Source: Blepharisma stoltei
Lineage: Eukaryota; Ciliophora; Heterotrichea; Heterotrichida; Blepharismidae
Reading direction: 5' to 3'
NCBI GenBank assembly: GCA_914767885.1
Contig: CAJZBQ010000027.1
Coordinates: 62,001 to 126,000 of the forward strand
Length of the DNA: 64,000 nt
Made by a program: the position numbers and the translations under genes. The stretch's first letter is position 1, and each line of letters starts with the position of its first letter. The notes beneath the pieces were generated by a model. The model was not told the origin of the DNA. It ran no database searches and saw only the letters and a program-made list of their open reading frames with translations. Positions 54,324 through 64,000 of this stretch are shown one piece after another.

Positions 54324-54783
54324 GATAAGTAAGTCTTTTCCTTCATAAGAATAGCTTTATTTTCTTAATGTTGATAAAAATAAAGAGAACTTGAGAAAAC
54401 CTCAAATATTTTTGTAATAGACCATTTCAGAATCATTAAATATGAAAACTATATTGCGAATTTCCATAAAATCAAAAGTATTTTTAAACATCAAATTAAG
54501 GCAATTATGATAGATTTATGAGATATAAAAATCAAAATCCCTTTATTCTCTCAATTCTATTTAGGGTAATTATTAATAAACTTTAAAACTTTACTTAAAT
54601 TATGATAATTCATATTTTCTTTTAGTTTGTTCTATTTCTTGTTCAAATCTTTTTATAGATTTTATTTTAAATATGAATATTATTATTTTTTATAATCAAT
54701 ATGCAAATTTATTCCAAAATTATATACCATTTATAATAAATTAAAATTTTGTAGTAATAATTTATTATAATAATTAATAATCA
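54324..54783. other. Intergenic region, AT-rich
   Basis: Very AT-rich sequence between convergent genes. Nothing recognised. Confidence 0.5.
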
Positions 54784-57700
54784 CTATAAATTGGTATATA
54801 TAGTTTCAACTAATGCTTGAGAAGCTTTAGCTCTTTCAACGCCAAATATTTTATCAAGCCTTTTTCTTTCTTTATCATCTGCTATAGAATCTAGAATCAT
54901 CCCTCTTTCTTTTTCCTTTTCTTGCTCCATTTCTAGTCTTTGTCTAAGCTCTATATTATGCTTTTTCTTTAAATTTTCAATTTCTTGGACTGCAGTTTCT
55001 TTTGAATATTTAATTGACCCTTTTCTTTGGCTGCTTGAAAAAGAGTCGTCATTTATTGATGAGGATTGGTTATATTTAATTATATTCGGCATGGTTATGC
55101 CAACCCAGAAATTGACAGCAATGGTAAGCAATTCCAGCAGTGAGTGAAGCCTAGTCCTAGTCTGCTTTCAGAGTTAGATTTTACCTCGAAGGAAATAGAG
55201 AGTTTTTATTGTTGAAAAGGTGAAGTTCAATATAGTCGACAGGCAAATGTCTACAACTATTGGAAAATTTTTATAGCGCAAAAGCAGGGAGTTTTTGCCG
55301 AAAAGGCCAGAAATTCAATTTTTGTGATTTCTGTGTAATGCACTCAAGCAACAGCCACAAGAGTCCATAGTCCACCCCGCTTAACTATGGGGCTGCAAGG
55401 CAAGGAGGAGAAAGAGCGAACACTTTTGATGTTCCATGGCGTTAGGACGGAAGGAGGAGTAAGGTGATGTCGATCCTTTTCTTATTAGGGATCATCTCAA
55501 TCCAGCCCAGCTTATCTGACAGCGTCGAAAAGGGGATGAATCCTCTAGTGGTCCTTGGTGACTGTGTAGCCAATAGGCTGGATCGACCTCTAATTAAGAT
55601 TAAGAGGATTGGCCATTTGAGCGGTCAGAAGTTTTTGCCCTTCTAGAATGCTTTTTTTTGTGTTTTTTAGTCTGTGTTGTAGAAATTCTTGGCGTTAAAG
55701 CTTCACTTTGTATATTCCTAGATACCGAATTGCTTTGGAAATCTAAATCAGTATTAACAGAAACTCCATGACTTTTAGTTTTCATTGAATTAAAATCTCT
55801 CATGAGTTTTTCTTTCTTTTTCTCCATTTGCCTCCTAATCTCATGCCTTGTTTCTATAAGTTTTTCTTTTTCTTCCAAAACTTTTCTTGTTTTTTCATCA
55901 TCTTCTTTGATTCTTTGTAAAGTCATTTGCCGCTGATATTCTTGGATTCTTTGCTGCCTTTGTACTTCTTCTTCACGGTCTTTTCTTTTTAAATTGGACA
56001 TTTCTTGTTTTACTCTTAATTCTCATGCTTGCCTTTTTTTTACTTCTTCTACCTGTCGGTCTGTCTGCTTTATTCGGGACCATATTTCTTTTTTTCTTTT
56101 TTCTTGGATTTGGTCCATCCTTTCTTTAACTGCGGCTCTTTCTTGGTCCCTTAAGCTTTCTTCTTGAAGCTTGCGGAATCGGTCTTCTTCTGCTAACTTT
56201 TCTAGTCACATTTTCCTTTTTTCAGCTTTTTTCATTGCTTTTAAATATTCGTGCTTTCTTTTTTCTTCAATTTCTTGGGCACTTTTGATGATTTCTGCGA
56301 TTTTTTTTTCTTTTTCTTTTGCTTTGAGGACGTTTCTTCTTTTAGCAGATTCTCGTAATTTTTCGAAGGCGTTTCTTCTTTCTTCAGTTTGATGCTGTTT
56401 TTGATTGTATTCTTGTTTGCGCCTATAGAGTAATTTTTCGAGATTTTCTCTGGCTGCTGCAAGTTTTTCTTCTTTTGCTTTTCGAACTGCTTCGCTTTCT
56501 GCTTGAAGTTGGGCTTGCTTTTCTGCTAAAGCTCTCAATAATTTAAATATGGCGTCTCAACTTGGGCTTGGCCTCTCGGCCAAGCAGTTCGAGCCCTATT
56601 TAAATTATATCCGGCAAGGCTTTGCCATTCTAGAAATGGGCAGCAATGCTAGGTAAGTAATTCTGGCAGTGAGCAGAGCCTAGCCCTAGCTTATTTTCTG
56701 GGATGGATTTTTACCCCGCAGGTAAAGGAGACAGGTAGTTGGAAAGGGAAAGGCTCAGCAAAGCCTTCAAGGCCCATCGGGCAATTTCCCAGCGTGAAAC
56801 TAGGGTTACGTCCTGGGCTACAAGTTTTCCTTTTTGCCGACAGCCTACAGAAAATCCATTTTTTGGGTTTTCGGAATGGCAACTGCGTCGAGGCATGGCC
56901 AGTAACTCACTCATGAGTCGTCGAAGTCGGTAACACCCCTCCAAGCTTGCCCTGGTGAAGCAAAGCAGGCTGGCCCAGCGGCCTGTGGGTCCGGCAGGTG
57001 GAAGAGAAGGTGATAGGTCTGGGGCTTGCTGACCTCCGTGGTGGACGTTAAGCGTAATAATTCTAATGTATGTATGCTAAAGCTCTCAATCGCTCTCTGT
57101 CTCTCTCTTCCATTTCAATTCTTTTCCTTTCCACTTCTTCTCTTTGTTGACTCATTATTTGTTCAGTTTTTTCTCTAACTTCCTGAATTAATGAATATGA
57201 TTTTTCTTTAGATTAATTAAAAATTGTATGAAATTCTTGATTTTTATTTCCTCAAAAACATTTTTTAAAACACATAGTAAGCATTTCCTGTTTTTTTCTC
57301 ATTTCGATTTCTCTCATCTTTGCTTCTTTTTTCCTAATTTTTTCTTTCCTCCTATCTTCTTTCAATTTTTTTTGTTCCCATCTATAATGCTCCTCCTGAA
57401 TCCTCCTTGCTTCCCTTTCTAACTCTTCCTCTTTTGCTTTTCTCATTTCATCATCTCTTTTTTTCTTTTCTTCTTTTTCTTTATTTTCCAATGCAATTTG
57501 TCTTAGTCTAAACGATTCTCTTTCCCTTGCAATTCTTTCTTTTTCTTCATTCCTCTGCCTAATTTTTTCTAGCTGATTTTCATGGTCAATCATCTGTTGG
57601 ATTTCTTGCTGCTGGCGTTTTTCCATCATAGCCATCTTCTTCTTTTCATGCTCAATTATCCTTATATAAAATTAATTTAGAAATTTATTTGTTATGAGAA

Positions 57701-58065
57701 AATAGCCAATTTATTATTATAATGGGATATATAAAATTATTTTTATTAGATGCTTGGTATTCAGATCCTTCTGTATATGATGGCCTTGAATGGCTTTCTT
57801 CATGGATTATTTTTTCTCTTTCATCAATTAGTAGGTCGAGCTTTTGTTTTCTTTTCTCTTCATAGTGTTCATAATGTAACTGAATGATTTGTTTAGGAAT
57901 GTGCTCACCTAATTCGTATTTAAACATTTTTTTGGGTTTATATAGGAGCTCTTCAGGAGTGATTCCTTGCCTTGCACATGCTTTGAGAGATCTTGGACTA
58001 TCAAGATAAGGCGGATACTTTTTCTTGGGGTTAAAATTTTCCAAACTAATGTATTTGTCATCCAT
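54784..58065 (-). CDS. Charged coiled-coil protein (CCDC177-like N-terminus)
   Basis: Segments 54784-55069, 55613-56539, 57091-57208, 57278-57664 and 57732-58065 (2052 nt, 683 residues). The N-terminus contains DSPRSLKACARQGITPEELL, a motif seen in coiled-coil proteins of the CCDC177 kind; the assignment is tentative. From residue about 110 on it is one extremely charged coiled coil rich in Glu, Lys and Arg, with a short Ser-rich break (ISTTQTKKHKKKHSRR, SDRSNGQSSSINDDSFSSS). UGA Trp codons at RKM-W-LEK and RQA-W-ELR. Two retroposons and two short IESs are removed. Probably a cytoskeletal or ciliary filament protein. Confidence 0.8.
55070..55603. mobile_element. Retroposon-like insertion with 9-bp TSD lacking TA
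   Basis: 534 bp, TSD GAGGATTGG (55061-55069 and 55604-55612). Removal gives SNGQSS-SINDDSFSSS in frame; the nearby TA solution creates a TAA stop. The right end CTAATTAAGATTAA looks like a short repeat tail. Shares 5' sequence with 56650-56720 and 3' sequence with 44925-45180. Confidence 0.85.
56540..57074. mobile_element. Retroposon-like insertion with tRNA-like hairpin
   Basis: 535 bp, TSD TGCTAAAGCTCTCAAT (56524-56539 and 57075-57090). Near the left end is a hairpin CTTGGCC-TCTC-GGCCAAG followed by AGTTCGAGCCC (B-box-like). Removal gives RERLRAL-AEKQAQ. Confidence 0.9.
57209..57277. other. IES, 69 bp
   Basis: TA-bounded. Removal gives KKQEML-KEKSYSLIQEV. Confidence 0.72.
57665..57731. 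other. IES, 67 bp
   Basis: Direct repeat TTTTATATA at the ends. Removal gives SNKNNFI-RIIEHEKKKM. Confidence 0.75.
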
Positions 58066-58259
58066 TTTATGGCCTTTTGGGTATTTTAGTTTACATTTTC
58101 GGTTTTAAGATTGCTAGATAATATAAATATTTTTACATAAAATGAATTATTGACTTAATACTTATTGTATATAAATCTATACAGTTTTGTGGGTCTAGAT
58201 AATAAATAGCAAAAACAGTTAGAGTTTTAATGACGATGATTATTATTTATTTAATTATC

Positions 58260-59143
58260 CTAGTGAATAAGCCTAATAACACATTTGTGAACTTTCACAA
58301 AGAACCCAATCCATCTCAAAAATACCGCAAAAGTGATTTTAGTTGACCTAATTTTATGTATAAGCTGTATGTCAGAGCAGAATATTTTAAGTGATAAAAA
58401 CAAATTTAAAATCGCATTAGAAGGAATTGCATCTTTATCAGTATACGCCCTAAACAATTTTTTTAATTCCTGCAATTTCACTTGAATTTCATTTAAAAGT
58501 GCTTCATCTCTTAAATTAAAAGGTTTATTCGACATATAAAAATCATAAACGCTGCAAACACCTAAAAATTCGTTTTTATCAATTTTTCCGTCTGAATTTA
58601 GATCAAAAGTTTTCAGTATTTTTTGGGCAAGCTGGAGAATTTCTTCTATATCGGTGATAGAGCTTTCATTTTCATAGTCTCAGTATTCTCTATTAGGAAT
58701 TGTATATCTTAGGTAGTCAACTATTCTTATTCATTTAATCTGCAGAATTTCTATTTACTATAATAATTGATTAAAATAGATAATATTAGGTATATATCTT
58801 GTGGAGAAGCTTCATTTATGATGTTTTCGTTCTGCTGAGACGAGCTTAAATCTTCAAAATATTTGGTATAATTAATATCAATATTTTTTACGAAGCTCAC
58901 AATATCGTTATAACTGAACTTATTGCTAGTGTCGCAGTTTAGGTTTTGGCCTAAAATTTTGAAGCTTGTAATCGGCTTGTTGATTGGGTCTTGAAGGAAA
59001 CGCATTTTTTTTACTTTTTGAGGGATTTCGTGCAAAATAAAAGAATTTGAGCAGGTAAGCGGCTTGTCAAGCTGAGAATTAAGGCTTTTGTTGTGCCGTA
59101 GACTTTTAGTGCTTCTTGATCTCATTTGTGAGAGAGGGCGCAT
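58260..59143 (-). CDS. EF-hand protein
   Basis: Segments 58260-58737 and 58797-59143 (825 nt, 274 residues) after one 59-bp IES. One canonical EF-hand loop, FDLNSDGKIDKNEFLGVC, has Asp/Asn/Asp at 1, 3 and 5, Asp at 9 and Glu at 12, so it should bind calcium; a second, degenerate hand follows (FRAYTDKDAIPSNAIL). The N-terminus is basic and Ser-rich (MRSRSTKSLRHNKSLNS). UGA Trp in IK-W-IRIV and REY-W-DYE. It resembles calcineurin-B or recoverin-like sensors only loosely; family not assigned. Confidence 0.78.
58738..58796. other. IES, about 59 bp
   Basis: TA-bounded. Removal gives EASPQD-KWIRIVDYLRY; a shorter 23-bp solution also keeps the frame. Confidence 0.6.
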
Positions 59144-59228
59144 TTGATTATGAAATTCTTGTGTGGATTTTTAATTATGATATTAAATCAATTTTCTAAT
59201 GTATTTTAGCCAGTTATTTGTAAAAAAT

Positions 59229-59564
59229 CTATATAAATAATTTAATTTTATCCAAAAAAATGGACCATAAAATTCTTTTTAATTCTATTGAAATATTGTT
59301 CGGGTTTTTAGGCGAGTTGCTGATTATTAATCTTTTATGATGATTTGCGGTACTTAGAGTAGGCTTGTGCATGACATTTTTGAAAGGGATTTTATTTACT
59401 TTAGTAAGTGCTGAGATTCTCATAGGAGTTTTCTGTCAGAATTCACTTGAGAGCTCAGGCTCTGGGAATGGAGATGCTCCAATTTTTTTGACTCTTCGTA
59501 AGCTCTTATTGGAAAGAGCTTGTAACAGATTTTTACTATCACTGTAATCTATATATACAGACAT
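59229..59564 (-). CDS. Small hypothetical basic protein
   Basis: 111 residues from ATG 59564 (MSVYIDYSDSKNLLQAL...) to TAA, with one TGA as Trp (SEF-W-QKT). Basic with a Pro-rich middle (GASPFPEPELSSEF). A separate open minus-strand stretch of about 50 codons lies upstream at 59952-60105 beyond a retroposon; it may be a further exon, but no convincing join was found. Family not recognised. Confidence 0.55.
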
Positions 59565-59599
59565 GGTTTATTATGAATAAATTAATTAATCCCAGCCAA

Positions 59600-59936
59600 A
59601 ATCAAATGTTAGATATTACGCTTAAGGTCTACTGTCAGGTCTCCAGTTTCAACGACTACCCTATAAAGCTCTGTGGAATTCGCTACCTTAACCTTGCTTT
59701 ACGATGAGGACGACGATCTTGAAGTTTGGGATTCGACGACTCTTCTTTGAACTAGGCTGTCTACTCAGGTCCGTCAGGCACCCTAAAAGTCTAGGCTTTA
59801 CCTCTTGGAGTAGGTGGCGCTCTTCTGGAAATTCCATTTCCTCAGGTCTGGAGTCCACCCGGCTCTTGCTTCCCTGGCATTACTGGGATGATTTCAGCAG
59901 GAGAAACTAAACCTCCTAATTAAAATATGCAAGAGA
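59600..59936. mobile_element. Retroposon-like insertion, imperfect 15-bp TSD
   Basis: 337 bp, TSD ATTAATCCCAGCCAA / ATTAATCCTAGCCAA. Shares TATTACGCTTAAGGTC-like sequence with the right end of 56540-57074 on the opposite strand. Confidence 0.8.
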
Positions 59937-60337
59937 ATTAATCCTAGCCAATACCGAATTTTATGAACCATTTCATCCCTAATTTTTATTAATTGATAAT
60001 TGATATCTAAAACTTCAGTTTTAAGAAAATAAAAGAATACGATTTTGTTTAAAATTTCTATTGTATTTGCATTTTTAAGGAAAATCTGCAATAATTATTA
60101 ATACTTTCTGTCTAAATATTCCTTATCTTCCAATTGAGGATTATTAATTTCTTAATGAAAATGATTTTATTTAACTAGCGAAATTGGCCTAATTTTATAA
60201 ATAATAAGTCAAGTTTTTAGGACTAGACATCCTATACACACTATCCAATACTTTAAAAAGCATTCTCAATAATTCCTAATAAAATCTTTTCAAAGCACCA
60301 ATGCTTCCATTTTCCGAACTGCCCAGGCCTTATATAA
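59937..60337. other. Region with possible minus-strand exon, otherwise intergenic
   Basis: 59952-60105 on the minus strand is open and protein-like (TEVLDINYQLIKIRDEMVHK) but has no good start. 60106-60337 is AT-rich upstream sequence of the WD40 gene. Confidence 0.35.
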
Positions 60338-63300
60338 ATGGACTTCGGTGGTTTAAAAGACTTTAAGATTCCTCTTCTAAATCAATTCAGTGAAGTTATT
60401 GACTTTTCCAAAAAAGAGCCAGTTGAGCAAAAAATTATTACTTTTGACGAGGCCTTAGAGAAGGTCTATGATATGGTTTCTTCCAGACTCTCAACTTCAA
60501 TGAAAATAATTGAAGAGATAATCATACTTCACTTTTTTCTAGTCATGATTGGAATTTTTCCTTGTGCGATATTTTCTCGGATTTTTGGTCCTCATAAGGC
60601 AATTTAATCAAAAAAAAAATTAAAATTCTATCAATTTGTCTTATAAGGGCTAAAAATCAACTAAATAAATGCCACATGAGGAAAATGCTCTGATCAAATA
60701 AAATAGAGCCATCATACTTAAGGTTACCAAAGACAGTAAATACCTTGTGATGGCAACTGAGAAAACTTTAACCATCATAAATACTGACGATAAATCCAAA
60801 CAGTCGGTTGAGCCAGAAATGGTGCCACGATTCCTTGAATTAATTCTTGATGATAAGTATGCCATAATCGGCAATAACAAAGGAAGCGAACTTTTGGTCT
60901 ATAGCATCCCAGAGCTGGAGCTTACAAAAAGAATAAAGCGTGAGGACAAAAGCATATTTACCAACATCATAGTAAGTTATGATGGATCTACTATGATTTC
61001 TCTCATGAAAAACAGTAAAATTTTACTTTGGGATTTAGAGGACCCTAATAATTGCAATGAAATTGCGACGGAAAAGTACACGAAGGTAGCAATTTCTTAT
61101 GATAGTAAGCAAGCTATGTTCGTCCAAAGATCCAAAACAATTGTGCTTTATCAAATCGGCAGGGTCAGCAAGATTTTGTGTGAAAGTGATTTAGGGTCAC
61201 TTATAGGGCATCTTCAGTTTGCGCCTTCAGGAGAGTTTGTGGCAGTTTCTTTAAATCATGCAGTAAGGATAAAGTCTTCAAAGGATTTATTAGATTTATT
61301 TATAATTCCTCTCGATGAGCCTATAACTTCTATGACCATTTGTGAAAGAGACGATATATGCTATTTTATATTGGTTTTTTATATTTTACAGGCAATTTTG
61401 ATCTGATATTTATTTAATTAAGCAGGTTTAATTGTACTTGGAGGAAGAAGAGACCTTACTTTGCATGACCATAAAAACGACCGTGAGCCAGTTCATATGA
61501 AACTTCATAACTCAGCGATTAAGTGTATTGCTATTGATAAACACCTTAAAAATATACATACGATTGAAGTTGATAATACAAGAACTATCAGCACTGTGCC
61601 TTTTCCTCAGCTGAATGTCTATAGAAAGCTGAAATGTTTGCAGATTCTTGGCTTTTCTCCACAGGGGAAGCTGTTTCTTAAGTATAGAAATGGCGTCAAA
61701 TTGCTATTCTGCTTACTTCCCCGAGTGAGCCCTCTTAGAAAATCAAATTACCAAAAATTTTATTAATAATAATTCAATATATAATTGATAATTTTAATAA
61801 TGAGTACACCAATTATATAAATTTAAAACAGCTTGCATCTTTTAATTCATAAATTTTATAAATTAAATCTTTGCTTAATATTTACTTAAAATCCGAAACC
61901 ATTTTTTTATAAAAATGAGCATACTTGGTCAGCAAGTAGCTAATTGGTGAGTTAGAAAAGAATCACTTAGTAAATTTATCTTTATTTTACAAATAAAAAT
62001 AAAATAATCCTCAATAATAGCTGTTTTATTCTTCTATATTAAGCATAAATCTTAAGAACAACCAAGAAGACCATATCAGCACAGCTGAAGGTATTAACAA
62101 CGTTCTTTTCGCAGGTCCCAACAAAGTCATAGTATGCCACCTCGCAAATATCATGGTGATAAACATGCTTAACCAGTCCAACAATACAATTGTAGACACC
62201 GACATGGAGGCGCCTACCAGTTTAACTGCAAATGCTAGCGGAACTTTACTGTTTTCCGGCTACAAAAAGAAAATTAAGGTGTGGGATCTAGAAGCAATTG
62301 GCTTAAAAACTGAGTGAATAGGCCATGATGATGTAGTGACAAGCTTAATCCTGCTTAAAGATGATACCATTTTAGCGTCAGCAAGCTATGATAACTCAAT
62401 TAAGCTTTGGGACCATCTCAATGGAACTCTTATTAAAACATTAAAAGGCCATACAAGCCAGGTCCATTCTCTTCAAGCTGCAAAAGATGCTATACCATAT
62501 TTAAAGGATTATTAATTATATAGAAACTTCTTTTTTAATGCAGAAATTCAGCTAAATTAAGCATAACTTGTTAATATCATCAAGTAGTGATAAAACAATA
62601 AAAATCTGGAACTGGGACCTCGCGATCTTGATAGGAACACTAAATGACAGTTCAGATATCACAGGAATTCACCTTACCCAAGACGGAAAATACTTAATTT
62701 CAGCCAGTTCGAGCGGAAATATCACTTATTGGAGCATGAAAACTTTTTCAAGAATATTTTACAATAAAGCTCCAGGCAAAATCGTAAAATTATACGTCTC
62801 ACCTGACGATTCTTATATAGGCTACAACCTTGCTAATGGGTTTTGCTATGCAGGTGACAACCCTCTAGTTTCAAAAGATATCATAGTCTCAGGGCCTTCA
62901 GAAAGTTCTTATAGGTATCTGCACTATCTAAAATGCTTAATCACCTATACAAATATCCCTGAATACGACTTAGAATTTGACGATTGGGTCATTTTGCCTT
63001 ACTTTTTGACTGTCCCTCATTTCTACGCAATGCAAGACTTAAGAAAACATTTGAAAAGGTCTTTGGCATTTGAGTTCAGAATAACCGAAACAAGCTTTGG
63101 CGCTAATATTTTATCAATAGCTACTGAAAAAGAATACAGAGAATGCAGAAATGTCATCATTAAGTCAGTGGTTAGGAACTATAAAGGCAACCCATTTGCG
63201 TTAGCAAGCATTAATAAAGAGGTTTTGGTCGACATGAATAATGAAGGCTTTAGGTTTTTAGTAAAACTTTATGACCTGATATTCCAAAGATGCCAAGGAT

Positions 63301-64000
63301 ATGGACTGCCGAGCACTTGTTCAGATACAGTACAGACACCATTGATTTATCATAGTAATGAGATCATTCCATATGCTAGCAATTTCTTCCCTCCTGCTGT
63401 AGAAGGAGGAGTCACTCTTGGTGCGGCTGACCAAGAAAAAAATATTTATTTTATGCATTCTCTTATACCTTTTAACTTTACCCCTGGCAGCCAAGAAAGC
63501 TTAGATTTTATTAACAGCACCCTAAACTCTCCGAATCAAGACATTTTTAGGACAAAATTCATTCAGAGCATTTTTAAAGACAAATGGAATGTTATCAAGT
63601 GGTACATGTACATGCAAGGGATTTTATTCATTATTTATATGATTTCGCTCAGCTTATATGTCGTATTTTGGCAGGATTCTACCATAGTCTTGCTTGTGCC
63701 ATTTACTCTTAGTGGGGTTTTGACAACTTATGAAATTTACCAAGCAATTTCGGCGCCAGGGTACTATTTTGAAGATCCTTGGAACTATTTAGATTTAATG
63801 AGAGCGACTTCTGTAATTGTGTATGGGATCTTATTTTGGACTGAAGCAGGAGATCAAACTATAGCGACTTCTCTTATGATTGTGCAGCTACTGTCTTGGA
63901 TGAGAGGAATAACTTATTTCCGTCTCTACCCTCCTACCCGCTATATGATTAACCTTCTCATTGAAGTTGTCCATGACATGATTTCCTTCTTAATCCTGCT
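60338..64000 (+). CDS. WD40-repeat protein fused to TRP/polycystin-like ion channel (3' end outside window)
   Basis: Segments 60338-60524, 60715-61368, 61429-61713, 62046-62490 and 62564 to the edge, frame consistent. WD40 beta-propeller units are clear in the first about 700 residues (TLTIINTDDKSK, SGYKKKIKVWDLEAIGL, ILASASYDNSIKLWDHLNGT, LISSSSDKTIKIWNWD). After a linker come membrane segments (MQGILFIIYMISLSLYVVFW, STIVLLVPFTLSGVLTTYEI, ATSVIVYGILFW) and a block TYFRLYPPTRYMINLLIEVV then HDMISFLILL, like S4-S5 of TRP-type channels. WD40-channel fusions occur in ciliates. Pore region not in the window. UGA Trp at KTE-W-IGHDD. Confidence 0.8.
60525..60714. other. IES, 190 bp
   Basis: Flanked by the 9-bp direct repeat ATCATACTT (60521-60529 and 60711-60719), which contains TA. 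Removal gives MKIIEEIII-LKVTKDSKYLV. Confidence 0.8.
61369..61428. other. IES, 60 bp
   Basis: TA-bounded. Removal gives DDICYFI-IVLGGRRDLTLHD. Confidence 0.68.
61714..62045. mobile_element. IES carrying an eroded MITE family A
   Basis: 332 bp, left end TTA-CTTCCCCGAGTGAGC. The interior AACAGCTTGCAT ... CATAAATTTTATAAATTAA matches family A interiors, but the right terminal repeat is unrecognisable. Removal at TA gives LLFCL-NLKNNQEDHIS. Confidence 0.8.
62491..62563. other. IES, 73 bp
   Basis: TA-bounded. Removal gives LQAAKDA-NLLISSSSDKTIKIW, which restores a WD40 blade. Confidence 0.82.

Noticed and set aside
1-64000. CRISPR arrays, operons, bacterial promoters, integrase/att sites
   Set aside because: No regularly spaced repeats or bacterial signals; gene structure, code and introns are eukaryotic.

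Overview
The window looks like germline (micronuclear) DNA of a heterotrich ciliate, most probably Blepharisma. Four things in the sequence support this. (1) UGA is read as Trp: many in-frame TGA codons sit where a Trp is expected (for example DI-W-GLG in a kinase-like gene, 12510 region), while TAA closes the genes. (2) Three introns are exactly 15 nt (27716-27730, 27842-27856, 30571-30585). (3) The DNA is AT-rich and gene-dense. (4) Almost every gene is interrupted by insertions that must be removed precisely to restore the reading frame, which is how internal eliminated sequences (IESs) behave.

I rebuilt the genes by pairing the direct repeats that flank each insertion. In nearly all multi-part models the retained pieces add up to a multiple of three and give one uninterrupted protein. 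About 31 short unique IESs (43-221 bp) were inferred. There are also 12 copies of MITE family A (conserved ends CTCCCYCCGTGAGCGAACAAAA-like), 4 of family B (CTCCCCCTTTAAATTGGAAC-like), one other small inverted-repeat element and one 551-bp foldback element with a 9-bp duplication. Finally there are 11 GC-richer retroposon-like insertions (86-1015 bp), each with 9-18 bp target-site duplications.

Layout: 1-5114 ARM-like protein (+); 5251-7496 two small genes (+); 7754-9227 MBOAT acyltransferase (-); 9541-10997 TKL kinase (-); 11451-13294 NAK-like pseudokinase and a small gene (-); 13942-19710 CSPP1-like repeat protein (+); 20218-25965 tandem pair of cyclic-nucleotide-binding proteins (+); 26197-28036 ankyrin/DHHC palmitoyltransferase (-); 28204-31682 two coiled-coil genes (+); 32174-32899 UBA protein (-); 33378-37671 calpain/androglobin-like protein (+); 37708-41483 retinoblastoma homologue (-); 41787-43477 SDHAF3-like N-terminus with a Ser-rich tail (+); 43600-48037 long coiled coil with a C1q-like end (+); 48430-51164 coiled-coil protein (-); 51888-53789 EF-hand protein (-); 54021-54323 glutaredoxin (+); 54784-58065 coiled-coil protein (-); 58260-59143 EF-hand protein (-); 59229-59564 small gene (-); 60338-64000 WD40 plus ion-channel-like protein (+, runs off the edge).

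The genes are ordinary ciliate housekeeping, signalling and cilia-type genes and do not form an operon. The interest lies in the insertions: retroposons and MITEs inside coding exons, several without TA at the excision boundary, nested insertions, and two paralogues carrying unrelated elements at exactly the same site. IES boundaries are inferences from frame and direct repeats; no somatic sequence was available.
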